Notes: generated from the sequence alone by a model not told the origin. Shown: positions 1 through 13,014, numbered from the stretch's first letter. The stretch: DNA of 64,000 nucleotides from Acanthosoma haemorrhoidale (GCA_930367205.1 OV884011.1:110413139-110477138); one strand, 5' to 3'. Translations and numbers: made by a program.

Positions 1-420
1 GACACCGCTTAACAACGGGCAAAGAGAGTAGAAGACTGATTGGACTTGGGACCGCCCCGGGGCCCTGGCGTAAAGCGACCGAGTAACAGCGGCTGTGGAG
101 ATGAGGAGACTGAGAAAGAGTAGACCTACAGGGTGAAACCCCCTGGTTTAAATATTATATCCCCTTCCTACCCGAAGGCGGAGCCTGGCCTGAAAGGAGT
201 ATGTTTATGATGTCACACCTGCACCTCTGTCACAAGGCGCGTGACCGGAGACCAGGCTTAGTTTATGGCCTGCTAGGGACTCACCCATTAAGGCTTATGA
301 GAGGTGCCCCTAGGTCTACCGGGTCTGTGTTATGACGGCCAGGTAGTTTTTAAGCCAGTGCACCTGCTGTTACCTGACTTGTTACGACTGCCAGCACATG
401 CGTGTATATACGTGTACCTC
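1..420. other. unidentified GC-richer segment at window edge
   Basis: This stretch is clearly richer in G+C than the AT-rich sequence after it and has several short GC blocks. I see no open frame of useful length, no splice-bounded exon and no match to the repeats elsewhere in the window. It could be the end of a mobile element or a UTR that begins outside the window. No function is assigned. Confidence 0.3.
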
Positions 421-441
421 ATGTTTTACATCTAATTACAA

Positions 442-595
442 TACATTATATATGCACCAGAGTATAGGGTGATTTAACACTTATGTAGTTAGGGTTGCTA
501 CATTCACTTTCGTTTACAACATATAATAACTAATTTACAGTATATACAGCAGAGTAGAGGGTGATTTGTCTTATGTAGTTAGCGGTCACTACATT
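442..595. repeat. two tandem copies of a ~60-bp unit
   Basis: Two diverged direct copies are visible at about 442-504 and 537-595, separated by about 32 bp. Both contain GAGTA-AGGGTGATTT followed by CTTATGTAGTTAG and end in CTACATT. Similarity is roughly 80 percent by eye. They abut the GC-richer edge segment and may belong to the same element. Confidence 0.6.
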
Positions 596-3024
596 AAATT
601 ACACCAAATCAATCGATTCATAAACCGGAAAATTATAATAATGATGTATATTAAAACAATATTTCCCCGTTATAAAATATTCTGTGTAATACGAACAATG
701 GCGCATTTTTTTTTCTTCAATAACTCAGGCAGGAAAAAACATAAAAAAACATCACTAACAATATGACGCGCTAAAATCCCCAATTAATATCAAAAACAAA
801 AACTCAATTTCAATTAAATACAACTTATTAAAAATTAGTTAAATAAGCTCTCATTAGATTAAAAGTTTTATGATTTTTCTCTTGAAACATTGTGTTCGTT
901 CATTTCTAGTTCATACACGAACGGTACCTATTAACACGGAAATTTACCTTTACTGTGTTAATACTTTTACAACTTTGAGAACAGTAAATATTGTTAATCC
1001 ATTAACACGTCATATATTAAGCTAAAAAGCTGTTGTAGTTTTTTCATACCAATATCCAGAAAGAAGTCTGAAGAGGGAAGCCTTCACCTACATATGAATT
1101 TATCACCAATGGAAAGTTAAAACAAAATAATTACTTTTCACTGCTCAAAATTGCTTATAGCATGAGTTAAATATAAATGTAGTCGTACATTTTCAAGATA
1201 AACATCTTGGAGGTGAAAGTATGTTGGACAATTTTTTTAGAACTAACTCTCTTGTTTTTAATTTGAATGATTTCACTCTATCCAAACAATGAAGGCACTT
1301 TGCTAAAAAAACAAAAACAATAGGTACTTGAGAAGTTAGTTATATAGGGTTTAGTTTTTTTGTTGTTTTTTTCCCAAAGAAGAGACCCTGATGTTTTTAA
1401 TTGTTTGACTGTATTTTATATTTTATCCTTGAGCTAGTAATATATAACATCATTAAGTGATAAGTGATGCACAATTAATAACTTTGTATTATAAAATAAC
1501 TTAATTCATTATGGCGTACACAGTACGATCGAGTTATTGACGATAATCACTAATTCAGGTACTAAATTGACGTAGTATTTGTTTACTGAATTTTCGTTAG
1601 GGGCACATAAAATAATAAACCATTTTCATTATATAATTTACTATCCGTCAAAATAATATATACACAATCTTGTTGAGGATAATTGATCTTAGGGTAATGT
1701 ATTCTATACATTGTAAATTGTTGTGAATATGTAATATTTTATTTAGATGAATACATATAATTATCAACCCTTATGGTGATGTCAACCGATGTTGTGTCTG
1801 GTGAACTGTATTGTTTAGAGGAGGGATATCGTGGACTCCAGGCGGAAGTACATTGGGAGTCTGCTACGGACTGGTCAGGTTGTTTTTAGACAGTCCGAAA
1901 CTAAGCCAAACTCAGACTAAACTGTGACTTACGGCTACTGAGAGGGTGAGTAACTCTGAGGCTCCTATTGCAGCTCTGAGATACTGACGAAATGCCGATT
2001 CGCCAAATATTTATATCCGGAAACCTTTTCACCACCAACTTCCTCTCGGGAGAATCAGATGGGTTTGTTTCTTCAGAAATGACTTCTGACTCCCCCCCCT
2101 TTAATCTATATTTTAACTGGCTAAGTGGAATTAGGGTTACTTCCCATTGTCATTGTCAACGTATAAAACTATTACCTCATAGTTTTTTCTAATTATGGAT
2201 TGGTCCTTCACCTTCGTAAGGTTAGGTCTCTTTATACACAGCTGATTCTTGTATAATATCTGGTTGATCGGAATGGGTTGCTCAAATGAATAGACATAGC
2301 GTTAAAGGTCTTGTCGTCCTGATTAATAATATGTAGTTTATGATTCTTTATTTTAAACCGTAATAAAAATAACTCTTTAAAAATATCATTAACATCGTAT
2401 TCGTAAATATATATACCAGTGTTTTATTTAGAGCCATGACATTATCCATGCAAGTTAATAAAATGTTTTTTTTTCATTTTAATTAATACGGTATTTTCCA
2501 TGGAAAATGATTTGTATATATATATACATAATGATTTATTTCTTTACAGAACAAATAAACTATATTTTTTTTTTCGTTTTTCACAGGAAATACATTTGTA
2601 TTTTGTTCTAAGCAAATACTTAAATTAGTAGAGCTATTCCTGTTCAGTACTAATTAAGCCGTTTTGTTGCCAGAGTGAATTTATATCTCATCCAGAAAAG
2701 TGTTTGCCGTTTAGTTAGAACTTAGTGTTTATTGTAAATTGGGTTTCAGACATCAGAAGCGTTTTGTTCTCCTTAATATTCACTTACTGGTCCCTAAAAA
2801 TCCTTCTAGCCAAAGAACAGGTAGAAAATTACACTACAATTTTAGATGTTTAAGTGAGTGAATCAATTTTTCATTTTATGGCGTTATTGTGAATTTCCTA
2901 TTGCAAAATTATTTTACAAACTAACTTACTTAAACTTTATATAATCTTGCAAATGGTACCGTACCCCCTTCTACTTTCGTTCACGCTACTTCGTTCACGC
3001 TTACCACACACATACTCATACATC
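596..3024. other. AT-rich interval without recognisable gene
   Basis: No supported coding region is seen. A somewhat GC-richer patch at about 1781-2190 includes a 66-codon ATG frame at 1992, but it has no recognisable motif, signal peptide or splice context, so I do not call it a gene. The rest is AT-rich sequence with homopolymer runs. Confidence 0.5.
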
Positions 3025-3640
3025 TTTTTTTTTTTTTTTTTTTTTATTTCAAAACCTTTTTATTTATATAAGTATTACAATGAACCAATATTTTTTTCTA
3101 TTTACATTTTTTTCCTCGGGCTGCATACGCAGAAGATGCATTCGAAGGAGTGCATAAATATGATACATTATCTTTTTAAAGTTAAAAGTCAAAAAACACA
3201 TACACACACTAGGTGATAAAGCTCACCTTTACGTATGATCACTTACGGTGTGTACTCCCAAGGTCCACCTTTCCTAGGAAGCTGTCCGGAAGGGGGGAAA
3301 TGAAAGGAGGCACCCCATCCCTGACACTGGGGAAGTAGGGTGATAATCGTCTCCCCTTTAATCGTTCTTGCCACGAAAACTCTGTATCATAGGTTCCTAA
3401 AGTGGTAATCGGCTTAAAAGAACAAAAGGTGAAAGATCAGTGTACAACACTGGTCTGCGCTGAAAAACCCGCACCGCAGAAACGAAATACCCCATAGTCC
3501 CGTCAAAATTCTCGAGACTCATGAGGGATCCGGTCTGGGATACGAATCCCGTGGTAGGGCCGCAAAATCAAAAAAATGTTCCAAGGGTCCTTTTGACCAT
3601 TGATAGGGTCTATGGGAAATTAAAATTAACTTAGAAAACA
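3025..3640 (-). mobile_element. 3' end of an unidentified poly(A) retroposon (family F)
   Basis: On the minus strand the segment ends in a 21-nt A run (T run at 3025-3045) preceded by AATAAA, the layout of a retroposed 3' end. The upstream 0.5 kb is GC-richer than its flanks but has no long frame, so it reads as 3' UTR. A small stem-loop at 3211-3230 (arms AGGTGA and TCACCT) is nearly the same as one in the Jockey-like tail at 31137-31158, which suggests a related LINE. The upstream boundary is uncertain, and no reverse transcriptase residues are visible. Confidence 0.4.
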
Positions 3641-5132
3641 TCGGGGGGTTCGCGAAAGGTTTAATATAATTTAAAATAATTGTGGACCATTTTTATTAAT
3701 ATGAGAGCTAAAATAGATTTAAAAAAAAATTGTTGGCAATTTTTACTTTCCGAGTTAAACATAAGTATAAATAGGTCCATAAAATACTTGTAATGAAAAG
3801 TATCCCATTGTGGACTTGGACTGAACGCAGCCCTTCATCGATATATTTATACAGGTTTAAACATGAATGGAATGTTGCCAATTCATGCAATAATTTGTTG
3901 TTTAGTAAACATAGCATCAAACAACGTCGGATATGATAGTATACCGTATCATCAGCGCCCATTGTATCACGTGGCAATATGGTAATATACTTTACTTTCT
4001 ATTTCATTAAGAAAGCAATTTTTGCAATAATTTATTTCTGGTTTGTATGATTATATGACCTTGAAACTATTGACCCGTGACCATACCCAAACCACGGGTT
4101 GAGACCATGTAGGTACACACCCTGTAAGAGGTCATACTCCACTGTTATAAACATTATTGTAAACTCATGACAATGGCAGTCTAAGCTGCCAAACCTGTGA
4201 GTTAGTAAATACACTTATTTGTCAAAAGACAAACTGATCACCCTATTATTTATTAAATATTGTGCATGTTTTATTAATCTAAAAATGTAACTTTAGTGTA
4301 TGGATCTGAGAAAATCAATTTATTTCTGTTTTTATAGTTGAAGTGCAGGTACTATCCCGGCATTGAAAAAAAAAAGAATCATTTTTAGTACTGTAACGAA
4401 GGTAAGGGGCATAATGATGTAGATAGGTAGACAAAATTGAATTTTGTCAAAACACAAAAATTGGCCGTAAACACGATTGGATTTTCTCTGATTAATTCTT
4501 CCACTCAAAATGTTATTAATCCTGTGTGTCGTTTTAACCATTTCCGTTTAAACCACAAACGAATAGGTGTGGCATGAATTGTGACCACGTAAGCCTTATT
4601 GTCATTTTTTTTTCTTTACTGGTCCCAGAAAGGAGGATTATGCTGAGGATTTAAAACGGAAATACAAAAGCAGAGGGAGGGGGGATTCAGGAATAGCGGA
4701 TTTTTAACAAAGCATTGAAGCATTAAGCTGAATAAATGTCCATTTCATGGGCCCCGTTTGTTTCTGAATTCGCACATCAATATGCAACTGTAAGCTCTGT
4801 GTTAGTAATGAATGAAACATTTCAATTTACTTCACAAGTAGCGATTAATCATCACTGAAAGTGGCCGGCAGGGCTTTCATTTCAGAAGCATATACATCAT
4901 TTATCGTTTTGAATGCAGCATTGTTTTCAAACCAGAAAATATTTAAACAGGTTTAAATGCTCTTCGTGCGAAAATAGCAAATTCCGCTAATACGCTAAAA
5001 TCGATACTTTTAAAGTGTCCCAATCCACAACGCAATAGCAATGGACAATAACATCATCGCCTCAATTCCCTACTCAATTTCGTATTATTGAGATAATTAT
5101 TTTTTGTTTTTATATAGGGTATAAAGGGGGTC
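3641..5132. other. AT-rich interval, nothing recognised
   Basis: No coding region, RNA gene or clear repeat is seen. Short minus-strand frames at 3708-3977, 4032-4214 and 4332-4541 show no recognisable domain and look like chance open frames in AT-rich DNA. Confidence 0.5.
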
Positions 5133-5219
5133 ATTGATACTTGATGTCTACTTACTGTATACTGTAGATACTTACTGTCTATAAGGCACATTGTAATTTT
5201 ATCACAATAAAGATTGATA
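5133..5219 (+). mobile_element. 73-bp 3' tail of LINE family B with 7-bp candidate TSD
   Basis: Positions about 5171-5212 match the end of family B seen elsewhere: TTACT, AAGGCA, then ATTGTAATTTTATCAC and CAATAAAG. ATTGATA occurs just before (5133-5139) and directly after CAATAAAG (5213-5219), consistent with a short target-site duplication around a severely 5'-truncated insertion. The TSD is short and AT-rich, so it is only suggestive. Confidence 0.5.
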
Positions 5220-7354
5220 TATAATTATTATAACGTTTTTATGCATGCGTTAGTTTTCAATTTCATTCTGTTTGTACTAGTAGTCTTTAGGAACACAATG
5301 TTAATTTGTAAGAATAATTTTTTAATAACAATCGGCGATTCTCTGATTTTTTTTTCTAGGGCTTACTATTTTCGATTTTTTTTTTAAATTAAATTTTCTG
5401 TTCCTACCGTTACCAGGGAATGGCTAAAATGGTAGATAAGAAGAATAAAATTATATTATCAAGAAGCATGTTGATTGCTACAAGTTCCTGTGAAATTGTA
5501 ACTCTCCCTATAATTAATACAAATACACAATAATGTGTAAATTCTGATCACCCCAACAATTAACCACCATTCATCTGTTTAGTTCATTTAGATGATATTA
5601 TAGTCTGTGGAGTACGGGTAATTTTAGTCATTGTCATTAAAGACAAGTAATTTTATTCAAAGTTCATCCTATACACAACCGGCAACCCAACAACAGGATT
5701 TAAATGGTTTTTCTTGAATGTGAGTTGCTTAAGTTTAAAATATTAATAAAAACTAAGCATTTATCACTTCGATAAATATATCAAATTGTAATGTATGCTT
5801 CAGCTGTAGAAAACTGATTTTCTAAGCTAGGCTAACAGGCTTTCATTTTATTATTTTGTTTTCATAAAACTATTGCGGGCATCTACTGGATAAGCCGACA
5901 TTATTTATTTTACTCAAATATACTTAATTTACTAGAATTAACTTGAGCTAGTAAATATATAATTATCATTGAAATTACTTAAATTAAGGTAATCCAAATA
6001 AATACCCTAAATAAAGTAAAAAGTCATCGCAATTATATAATGAGTAAAAAATATTTTTATTTTGAAGGAGGCCAGATAAAAATGAGATATATCAGCAATT
6101 GTTAATTTATTGGATAATATGGAGAAATGTATTCAAGAGTTCAACCTTATTTTGTTAAAGAATAAAGTGTTTAATTTTTATTCCCAGCAACATATAAAAA
6201 ACAAATTGATATTGACGGGCCTTATGGACGTTTCGTGTTAAACCCCTATTACTTGGTTTTTAGGAAGAGTTAGTGACAGACATAACCGAGTAGGTTACAA
6301 TTTTAACATCTCACCCTCTTACCCCACATGTTTATCTTATTACTTCCATTAACATTTTATTGTCTGTTAACACTAAATTCTGAATAAATACTTTTTCCCT
6401 TCGAAAAATAATGTGGAGGTCTATCCTTGAGATTTTCCATTATCTCCACACACATACAATTTGTGTTCAACTATCATGGGTATCATGGCGAGACAATACC
6501 TTTTACTAAAATTATTATGGAAGTGAACTCTTACTGTGTATGAGGCGTTTAGTACGAAATCCAGGACGATCCACTTTTTTCAAAACTAAGTTTTTTTATT
6601 TATTTTTTTTTTCAAGTATTAGAGCTATTCTATATAACCTCCTTGAGCGATTCTGATGAAAACCAGCACCATATCGTCTAATAACGACTTCCAAATTGCA
6701 TCCTCGTATCAAAAACTCTCAGCTCAAACTTGTTTGCTTTTTGTCTCCCCTGTAAAATTTATGAAAAATTATTAAGCTTTTTTCGAAAATAAACCACTTG
6801 TTGGGGCACCCCGGGCAAATGATGGCGTCGGTACTATCGAAAGAGGTAACCGGAGAATAACCTTCTCAAGTTGAGTAGCTACTATTCTGCAATAGATATT
6901 TGCATTTGTTAGTTTTCGTGTTAACAGGCTGTCTCGGATGTATTTATATGTTTGTTTGAGTTTAATTTAATATGTTTTTGTTCATCCTTGCATTGTACGT
7001 TATTTTTGATTTGGATTTTTTTTCATTCATTGTAACTAACCCTGTATCACATAACTCAACAGTCACAAATATATAGTTACATTCATAATGAGGTGGATAC
7101 GGTGGTTGTCTCAATGCCACTTCCTTCTTCTACCAGGGCTCTGTAAAGAGGCAGCCTAAGGTGGATGAGTTCCAAAACCTGCAGAGCATGGAAGCAGACC
7201 TCAAAAATTGATCACTCTATTATTGAATAACGGAGTGTCGATCCTCTTTTCTCCCTGACCCTGGGTCTGATCCAGGGTAAAGTGCAAACAGAGCAAAAAA
7301 AAAACCTAGCGAATCAAAATGAAGAAAAACGTTCCAGTTAAGCCTTCTCAACAT

Positions 7355-7450
7355 ATAACACCTTTTTTAAATCTAGCTGGATGTTAGAACGATAATTGAA
7401 ATTAATACTCATCATAAATACTGTAATTGAACTGTACAGACAAAGGTATT
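7355..7450 (+). repeat. dispersed repeat, copy 1 (pair with 8485-8610)
   Basis: TTTTTTAAAT-TAG-TGGATGTTAGAAC occurs here and again near 8491, followed in both by a similar AT-rich stretch ending around ACTC-CATAAA. The second copy carries an extra poly(T) insertion. The family is unknown. Confidence 0.5.
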
Positions 7451-8484
7451 ACAATGTACATATTGCAAATTGAAATGATGGATGTTTATAAGTTATTTTT
7501 TCTTGACAACTCATAATTATTACAATTTCCGTTTATTAATTATAGAAAATACATTTTCAGCGTCTTTCTTAATAATATAGTAACGATCCATTTCCGATTA
7601 GCAACGTTGGCAAGCGCTGTAGCATGTAAGTAATAGATGATACCATTAGGAAAATAGATGTAGCACTGAGGAAGATGGGTAGGTATCGGCTTCACAGCTC
7701 CTGCCAATGGCATCCATTATGCACACCGAAGGTTCCGCCGGTTGACTTTGCTGACCCACTCTTCTCTTGGATGTCTCAGCCGGGCTTGTGTCTGAACCCT
7801 TTTTCGCTTTATTATACTCTCCCTAATACGTTATCTGTTCTATTTCATCCTAGCTTATGTTTTATTTAATCTATAACTGTGTGCGGCTGGGAAAAGGTAA
7901 TGTCAAGGTCGCATCTGGGAGGGCTTAAATAAAGAAACAATGGACGTTAGAGGCGTTTCCTTGCCAGCATGTAAACCCACTTACCTCTCTTCGAATCATA
8001 ACGCTTCTGTAATGTTACGGTTATTTGCTGGTTGTGGGTTCAAATTCGAGCAAACAACATCCTATATTGTCTTCCTATAGGTTTATATATATATATATTT
8101 TATATATTACAAGAGCTTTCAGCTGTCATACTTGTTCTGAATGTTCCTAATATTAGCAATGTCTGACCTACTACGAATGTAGTTTAACATAATTTCTACT
8201 TAAAGAGTACCTAATAGCTATGCTATGTTAATATTTCCTAGCCTAAAGTTTTTTTTTACCCTTCAAAAAGGCATTATTTGAACCTGACCAAGATAGTTTG
8301 AAAAATAACATGCAGTATTTTTCTTTATGAATGAAAATATTGAGTAGTTTTTTCACAATCATGTAATGGGTATTTCAAAAACCCGCGGTGAGCCCAATAA
8401 GGATCTTCTATACTTTATCTAAGTCATGTTTCGATTTTGACAAGTGTAAATTCAGCATTTAAAAAAAAAAAAAATCTAGTAAGC

Positions 8485-8610
8485 TCTCTTTTTTTTTAAA
8501 TTTAGGTGGATGTTAGAACTTCTTTTTTTTTTTTATTGTGATAATTATTTATAAACTAATATATACTGTTATAATTTAAATTAAGACTCAACATAAAATA
8601 TTACATGCAA
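8485..8610 (+). repeat. dispersed repeat, copy 2 (pair with 7355-7450)
   Basis: This is the second copy of the repeat at 7355-7450, interrupted by a T-rich insertion after the shared TGGATGTTAGAAC core. Both lie in the same orientation about 1.1 kb apart. No coding content is visible. Confidence 0.5.
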
Positions 8611-10470
8611 GGATCATTTATCTCCATTTACTCGAATATTCAGTAGAGATAGGTGAATACCGCTTTTCTAAATTTCTTCAGTACCCAACACTACAATAAT
8701 GCAACAGATAGCAATAGATAACAACCACATATATTTTAAGTGCCATATTTAGTAAATGATTTAATAAAACAAAATTGAAATTAAAAACTGATTCTCAATT
8801 GAGGGTTCCTTTAAGGCTGCTAAAAAGATTTTAATTTCGATCTTAGCATTTGTGTAATCAAACATAAGACACATTTTATTAATCAAGATGACAAAGTTTT
8901 TAATCTCGGTTAACTCAGAAAGCTAGGAAACTTAGTTTCATCAATTATATGTAGTTTATTAATGACGAATTAGATATTTTTCATAGGTTGGTTATTATTA
9001 GTTTTAACATTTTCATGTTATAGCGTAATCAAGGAACTGAATGAGACTCCATGCAAAAGACACTACTAAAAGAACTAAATACTGATTGAGTTAAAGTTAC
9101 GAGCACTATGTTAATGGAAGTTTTAATGGCTGATTGTCATCATAGAATAAAAATAAATATATTATTAATGGGGGAGTCGAGAATTTTAATTTAATATCCT
9201 ACTCAATATTATTAAAAAAAGTTAGCATGAAATAATTAATTAATGACCACAAAAGATGTTTTATCCATTAAAACATTAACTTTATGTTTTTTTCGATACC
9301 AAATTTGATGTTTATATAAAATTTTATGTCTCTAGCATGAACAACTTACGAAGACCAGAACCTCCAAATAGACAGACAGGCACACGCTGAAAATTTAAGG
9401 GTTCATTGCTAGAAGAAAAAAAAAAAAAACGAGACCGCCAGAAGTAAAAATAAGATTAGATCAATTTAAACGTAAAACATTAATATTAACAATTTTTGCA
9501 TGATCTTGTAAAACTGTTCAATGGTTATCACTGCACAAATAACAGTATTTATACTTAATCTTTCAACCGTACGATTGACAGATGGTATCATTGACCATTA
9601 CATATTAATTCTAGTAAATGGGGAATAACGAAATATTCCGTTTCATGGCGGTGGCATATATTATCATGGTCAAAAAATGTATTATTTTTAATGTATTACA
9701 TTTACACTGTGAAATTGTGAAATTTTCATAAGAGTGAGGAAACCACATTTTCGTCAGATTATCTAATTTTGATAAAACAGATAGAACAGTACTACTCCAT
9801 AGTAACTTCATACGTCCGCGAAAAAAGGAAACCTTGGTGTCTTATTTATGCCTTTATATAAAGGGACAAAATGGAACTCGTCCTTATATAGATTTCCATA
9901 TTAGAACGTGAAAAATCAAAGACTTTTCAGGATTGAATAAACCCAAATATTGGATATTGGAACCAAATCATTCAAACTATAATTCTATAATCCAAACTTT
10001 TCCCAATATCAATGGTGGGCCTTTAAGAGAATTTTTGATGATATATTTTTTCCTGTATCAAAATTCTAACCCCATTTCACCTTAATTACAACATGGCCCT
10101 CACGTTCCTCTCGGGAAATCATAACAGATCTTAAGGAAGAAAGCTTCCGAGTTATTTTCAATTTCTTTCTAGCTTCCATGCTGTAAATTGGGAAGGAAGA
10201 AGGCCAGAGTTTTATTATGATAAATATGAAACAGTCTTAATGATAGGTACAGAACATTCAATGATCTTTTCAAACAGATAAGAAGCTTATTTTTTTTAGT
10301 AATTTATTATTTATGAAAATAAAATATGGCTTTCCGCAGTCAATATTTTATAGCTACTCATACATAGTTAGAAAATAAACTTTATTCTAATACCGTTCCC
10401 TCTATGTTTAATATCATTGTACAAGAAAACAATCTCACACATGCTGACAAACAATAAATAATCAATTGCA

Positions 10471-12979
10471 ATAATGATTATTATTATTATTATTATTTGT
10501 TCCGGCATTTGTGCACCGCGGCCTCACTGAGACCTATTGTGCGCCGTCCATGTCCCTGTCCTATATATGTGACAGGCCCACGGCCTTTGCAAATCTGAGG
10601 ATACTGAATGGATCGATCAGTTCACATAGTTTGGGGTCTACAATGCAATCACTACCAAAGTGAAGGTATCGCCTTCTAGCTAAGTTATCACAGTCACATA
10701 TTATATGACGTGCCGTTTCTCCCTCTTTCTTGCAGAATCTGCAGATTGGTGATCCCACTATCCCCAAATTAAAGAGGTGTTTATTTAACCGACAGTGACC
10801 TGTATAGAGTCCTGTCACACTTTTGAGTGTCCACCTGTCCATTGATAGAAGTGCTGAGCTTCTTCTCTTACAGGGTCCATTAAGAAACAGTTTCGAGTGT
10901 TCCTGTTTCTTAGTTTCTCTCCAAGAAAGTCTTGCCTTGTCCTCTAAAGCTAATTTTATACGCCTTTTAGCGTAGCTGAGGCTGATACCACATATGGGTT
11001 CAGGTGCAAGAGGTGTCTGTTCTGAGCCCACCCTTGCAAGGCCATCTGCCTTCTCATTGCCTGTGATGCCTGTGTGTCCTGGCACCCAGTCGATTCTAAC
11101 CTTATTGGCTAGCGAGAGTGTGTTTAAGTTGTTTTTACACTCCTCAACCAAATAAGATCTGGTCGTATAGCTTCTCAGGGCGCCAATGGCTGCCTGGCTA
11201 TCCGTGAAAATTGTGATCAGTCTGTTTCTTACACCCTCCCCAATTAAGGTTTGGGTACAGACATTGATCGCCATCACTTCGGCCTGAAAGACCGAGGTGT
11301 GTCTACCTAAAGGAATAGAAATCCCAGATTCTGGTTTATCTTTCCTCCATATGCCGGCCCCTGATCCGTTTTCTGTTAGTGAGCCGTCTGTGTAGCAATT
11401 AATCCCATTACACAGTTTATGTGGTTTGGTCTTTGTGTTTTCCGCACAGTACAAAACGTCTGTGTGTTTCTTAACTTGTAGGTCAGAGTGCATTGACAGC
11501 ACCTCGTCCTCATCAATTCTTCTGAACAAGTTCCCATGCCCCATGCGAGTCATGACTTTCGATCTTGTTCCTGATTTCGCAAGTCTGTAAGCCACGTTCA
11601 AGGCTTGCGCTTCTACTTCTATGTGCAGTGGATTCAAGTTCAATAAGACTTCCATTGCAGCAGTAGGAGTTGTACTCATGGCACCAGTGATCATGAGACA
11701 TGAAAGCCTCTGTAATTTGCCAAGCAAAGTTTTATTTTTACTAATACTACCTCTGTGCCACCACACCATAGAGGCATAGAGCACCATTGGTCTAACTGCT
11801 GCGGTATATAGCCAGAATAACATTCTGGGTTGTAGTCCCCAGGTCCTACCCACAGCCCTTTTACATGCATAGAGGCATCGAAGTGCCTTCATAGTAGTAG
11901 TCCTGATGTGTTTAGACCAGTCCAATTTTCTATCTAGAGTAACCCCTAGATGCTTTACCTCACTACAAATGCTTACCTGTGTCCCCCCTATATAGGGTGG
12001 TCTAACTATAGCATTTCTTTTGTTAGTGAAGATACAGAGATTTATCTTCTGGGGATTGATTCCTAAACCATTCTTTTCACACCAATCCCTCAAAAGATCC
12101 ATCGATGCGGAAAGCAACTCAGAAATGGTTTCTGAGAACTTGCCCCCTATGAGCACAGCAATGTCATCAGCATATCCCTGTGCGTAGAACCCTGCAGAGT
12201 TTAGGTTTGTTAACAATGAGTCAACGACCAAACACCACAGTAATGGAGATAACACCCCTCCCTGTGGACATCCTCCCACTGGCTTCATCCACAGTTTGGT
12301 TTGTCCCAATTGTGATTGTAAAATCCTATTCTCTAGCATGGTGTTTATCCAGCTAGAGGCTAAGGAACTAATCCCCTTTCTTTCTAAGGCTGATGCCATA
12401 GTGTTATAGGGTGTGCGATCAAAGGCACCTTCTATATCAACAAAGATGCCTGCCATTATTTCTTTATGAACTAGGGATCTCTCTATCCTGGAAACCAGGT
12501 GGTGGAGAGCAATTTCACAGGATTTTCCTGCCTGGTATGCGAATTGAGCGCTATGGAGCGGTCGTTCTACCAGTATTCCATCCCTAATATGTCTGTCTAT
12601 GACCTTTTCCAAGGTCTTCATTAAAAATGAAGTCAGACATATTGGTCTGTAAGACTTGGGTTCGTCATAGGACTTTTTCCCGGGTTTTGGTATGTAACAC
12701 ACTTTTGCCATCCTCCAGCTTACTGGAATATAGCTCAGTGCCAAGCTTCCCCTTAACAAGGTAAGTATAAGGGGCCTAATTACTGGTAGGCCTTTTTGTA
12801 GCAAGGCTGGGAATATCCCATCAGTACCAGGTGATTTGAAAGGAGCAAAATAATTAATTGCCCACTCCACTCTTGCAGAATTGACAATTTTATTTGCTTC
12901 TGCCCAGTTACCCTTGCAACTAGTGTGTTCACAGTTGGTAGGGTCATTGTTAATCGTATCCATCAGTCCGCATAATGAT
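10471..12979 (-). mobile_element. 5'-truncated LOA/I-superfamily LINE insertion
   Basis: This is a non-LTR retrotransposon on the minus strand. It ends in a short (TAA)n tail (TTA repeats at 10478-10497 on the plus strand) rather than poly(A), as is common for RNase H-bearing I-superfamily LINEs. The 5' part, including gag and the endonuclease, is missing. ATAATGAT occurs at 10471-10478 beside the tail and at 12972-12979 where element homology stops, a candidate 8-bp target-site duplication. Because the body is uninterrupted, the insertion is probably young. The TSD partly merges with the TAA tail, so the exact 3' boundary is uncertain. Confidence 0.8.
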
Positions 12980-13014
12980 AGTAATACCAAATAAATAATA
13001 CAAATGGCCAACAA
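10561..13014 (-). CDS. LINE ORF2 fragment: reverse transcriptase + RNase H (LOA-like)
   Basis: The frame of 817 codons has no stop until its natural end, but it begins at a non-ATG codon. The first ~14 residues lie outside the inserted element, so this is the C-terminal part of a longer polyprotein. The reverse transcriptase shows motif A FVDIEGAFD at ~191-199, GCPQGGVLSPLLW at ~248-260 (a form typical of LOA-type LINEs) and catalytic YADD at ~281-284. The RNase H domain keeps D543, E579, D605, H647 and D657. A C-terminal CCHC-like motif uses C758, C761, H770 and C775. In the parent element it would copy LINE RNA at a nicked target and degrade the RNA strand. The APE endonuclease is missing, so this copy is probably dead despite intact catalytic residues. 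LOA versus another I-superfamily clade is inferred from motif style. Confidence 0.9.
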   Translation of the reverse strand: MLAICIIYLVLLSLCGLMDTINNDPTNCEHTSCKGNWAEANKIVNSARVEWAINYFAPFKSPGTDGIFPALLQKGLPVIRPLILTLLRGSLALSYIPVSWRMAKVCYIPKPGKKSYDEPKSYRPICLTSFLMKTLEKVIDRHIRDGILVERPLHSAQFAYQAGKSCEIALHHLVSRIERSLVHKEIMAGIFVDIEGAFDRTPYNTMASALERKGISSLASSWINTMLENRILQSQLGQTKLWMKPVGGCPQGGVLSPLLWCLVVDSLLTNLNSAGFYAQGYADDIAVLIGGKFSETISELLSASMDLLRDWCEKNGLGINPQKINLCIFTNKRNAIVRPPYIGGTQVSICSEVKHLGVTLDRKLDWSKHIRTTTMKALRCLYACKRAVGRTWGLQPRMLFWLYTAAVRPMVLYASMVWWHRGSISKNKTLLGKLQRLSCLMITGAMSTTPTAAMEVLLNLNPLHIEVEAQALNVAYRLAKSGTRSKVMTRMGHGNLFRRIDEDEVLSMHSDLQVKKHTDVLYCAENTKTKPHKLCNGINCYTDGSLTENGSGAGIWRKDKPESGISIPLGRHTSVFQAEVMAINVCTQTLIGEGVRNRLITIFTDSQAAIGALRSYTTRSYLVEECKNNLNTLSLANKVRIDWVPGHTGITGNEKADGLARVGSEQTPLAPEPICGISLSYAKRRIKLALEDKARLSWRETKKQEHSKLFLNGPCKRRSSALLSMDRWTLKSVTGLYTGHCRLNKHLFNLGIVGSPICRFCKKEGETARHIICDCDNLARRRYLHFGSDCIVDPKLCELIDPFSILRFAKAVGLSHI

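Larger units (their letters stand above)
5220..10470. other. AT-rich interval without recognisable gene
   Basis: Over five kilobases show no supported coding region. A slightly GC-richer patch at 7660-7960 carries a 64-codon ATG frame (7675-7869) without any motif, and I leave it uncalled. A B-box-like stretch near 8037 lacks a partner A box. The remainder is AT-rich with homopolymers and a short TA run near 8085-8100. Confidence 0.5.

Noticed and set aside
1992..2192. 66-codon frame in a GC-richer patch
   Set aside because: There is no motif, signal, splice context or repeat relationship to support it.
8020..8060. B-box-like GGGTTCAAATTC suggesting a tRNA gene
   Set aside because: No A box, cloverleaf or acceptor pairing is present at the right distance.
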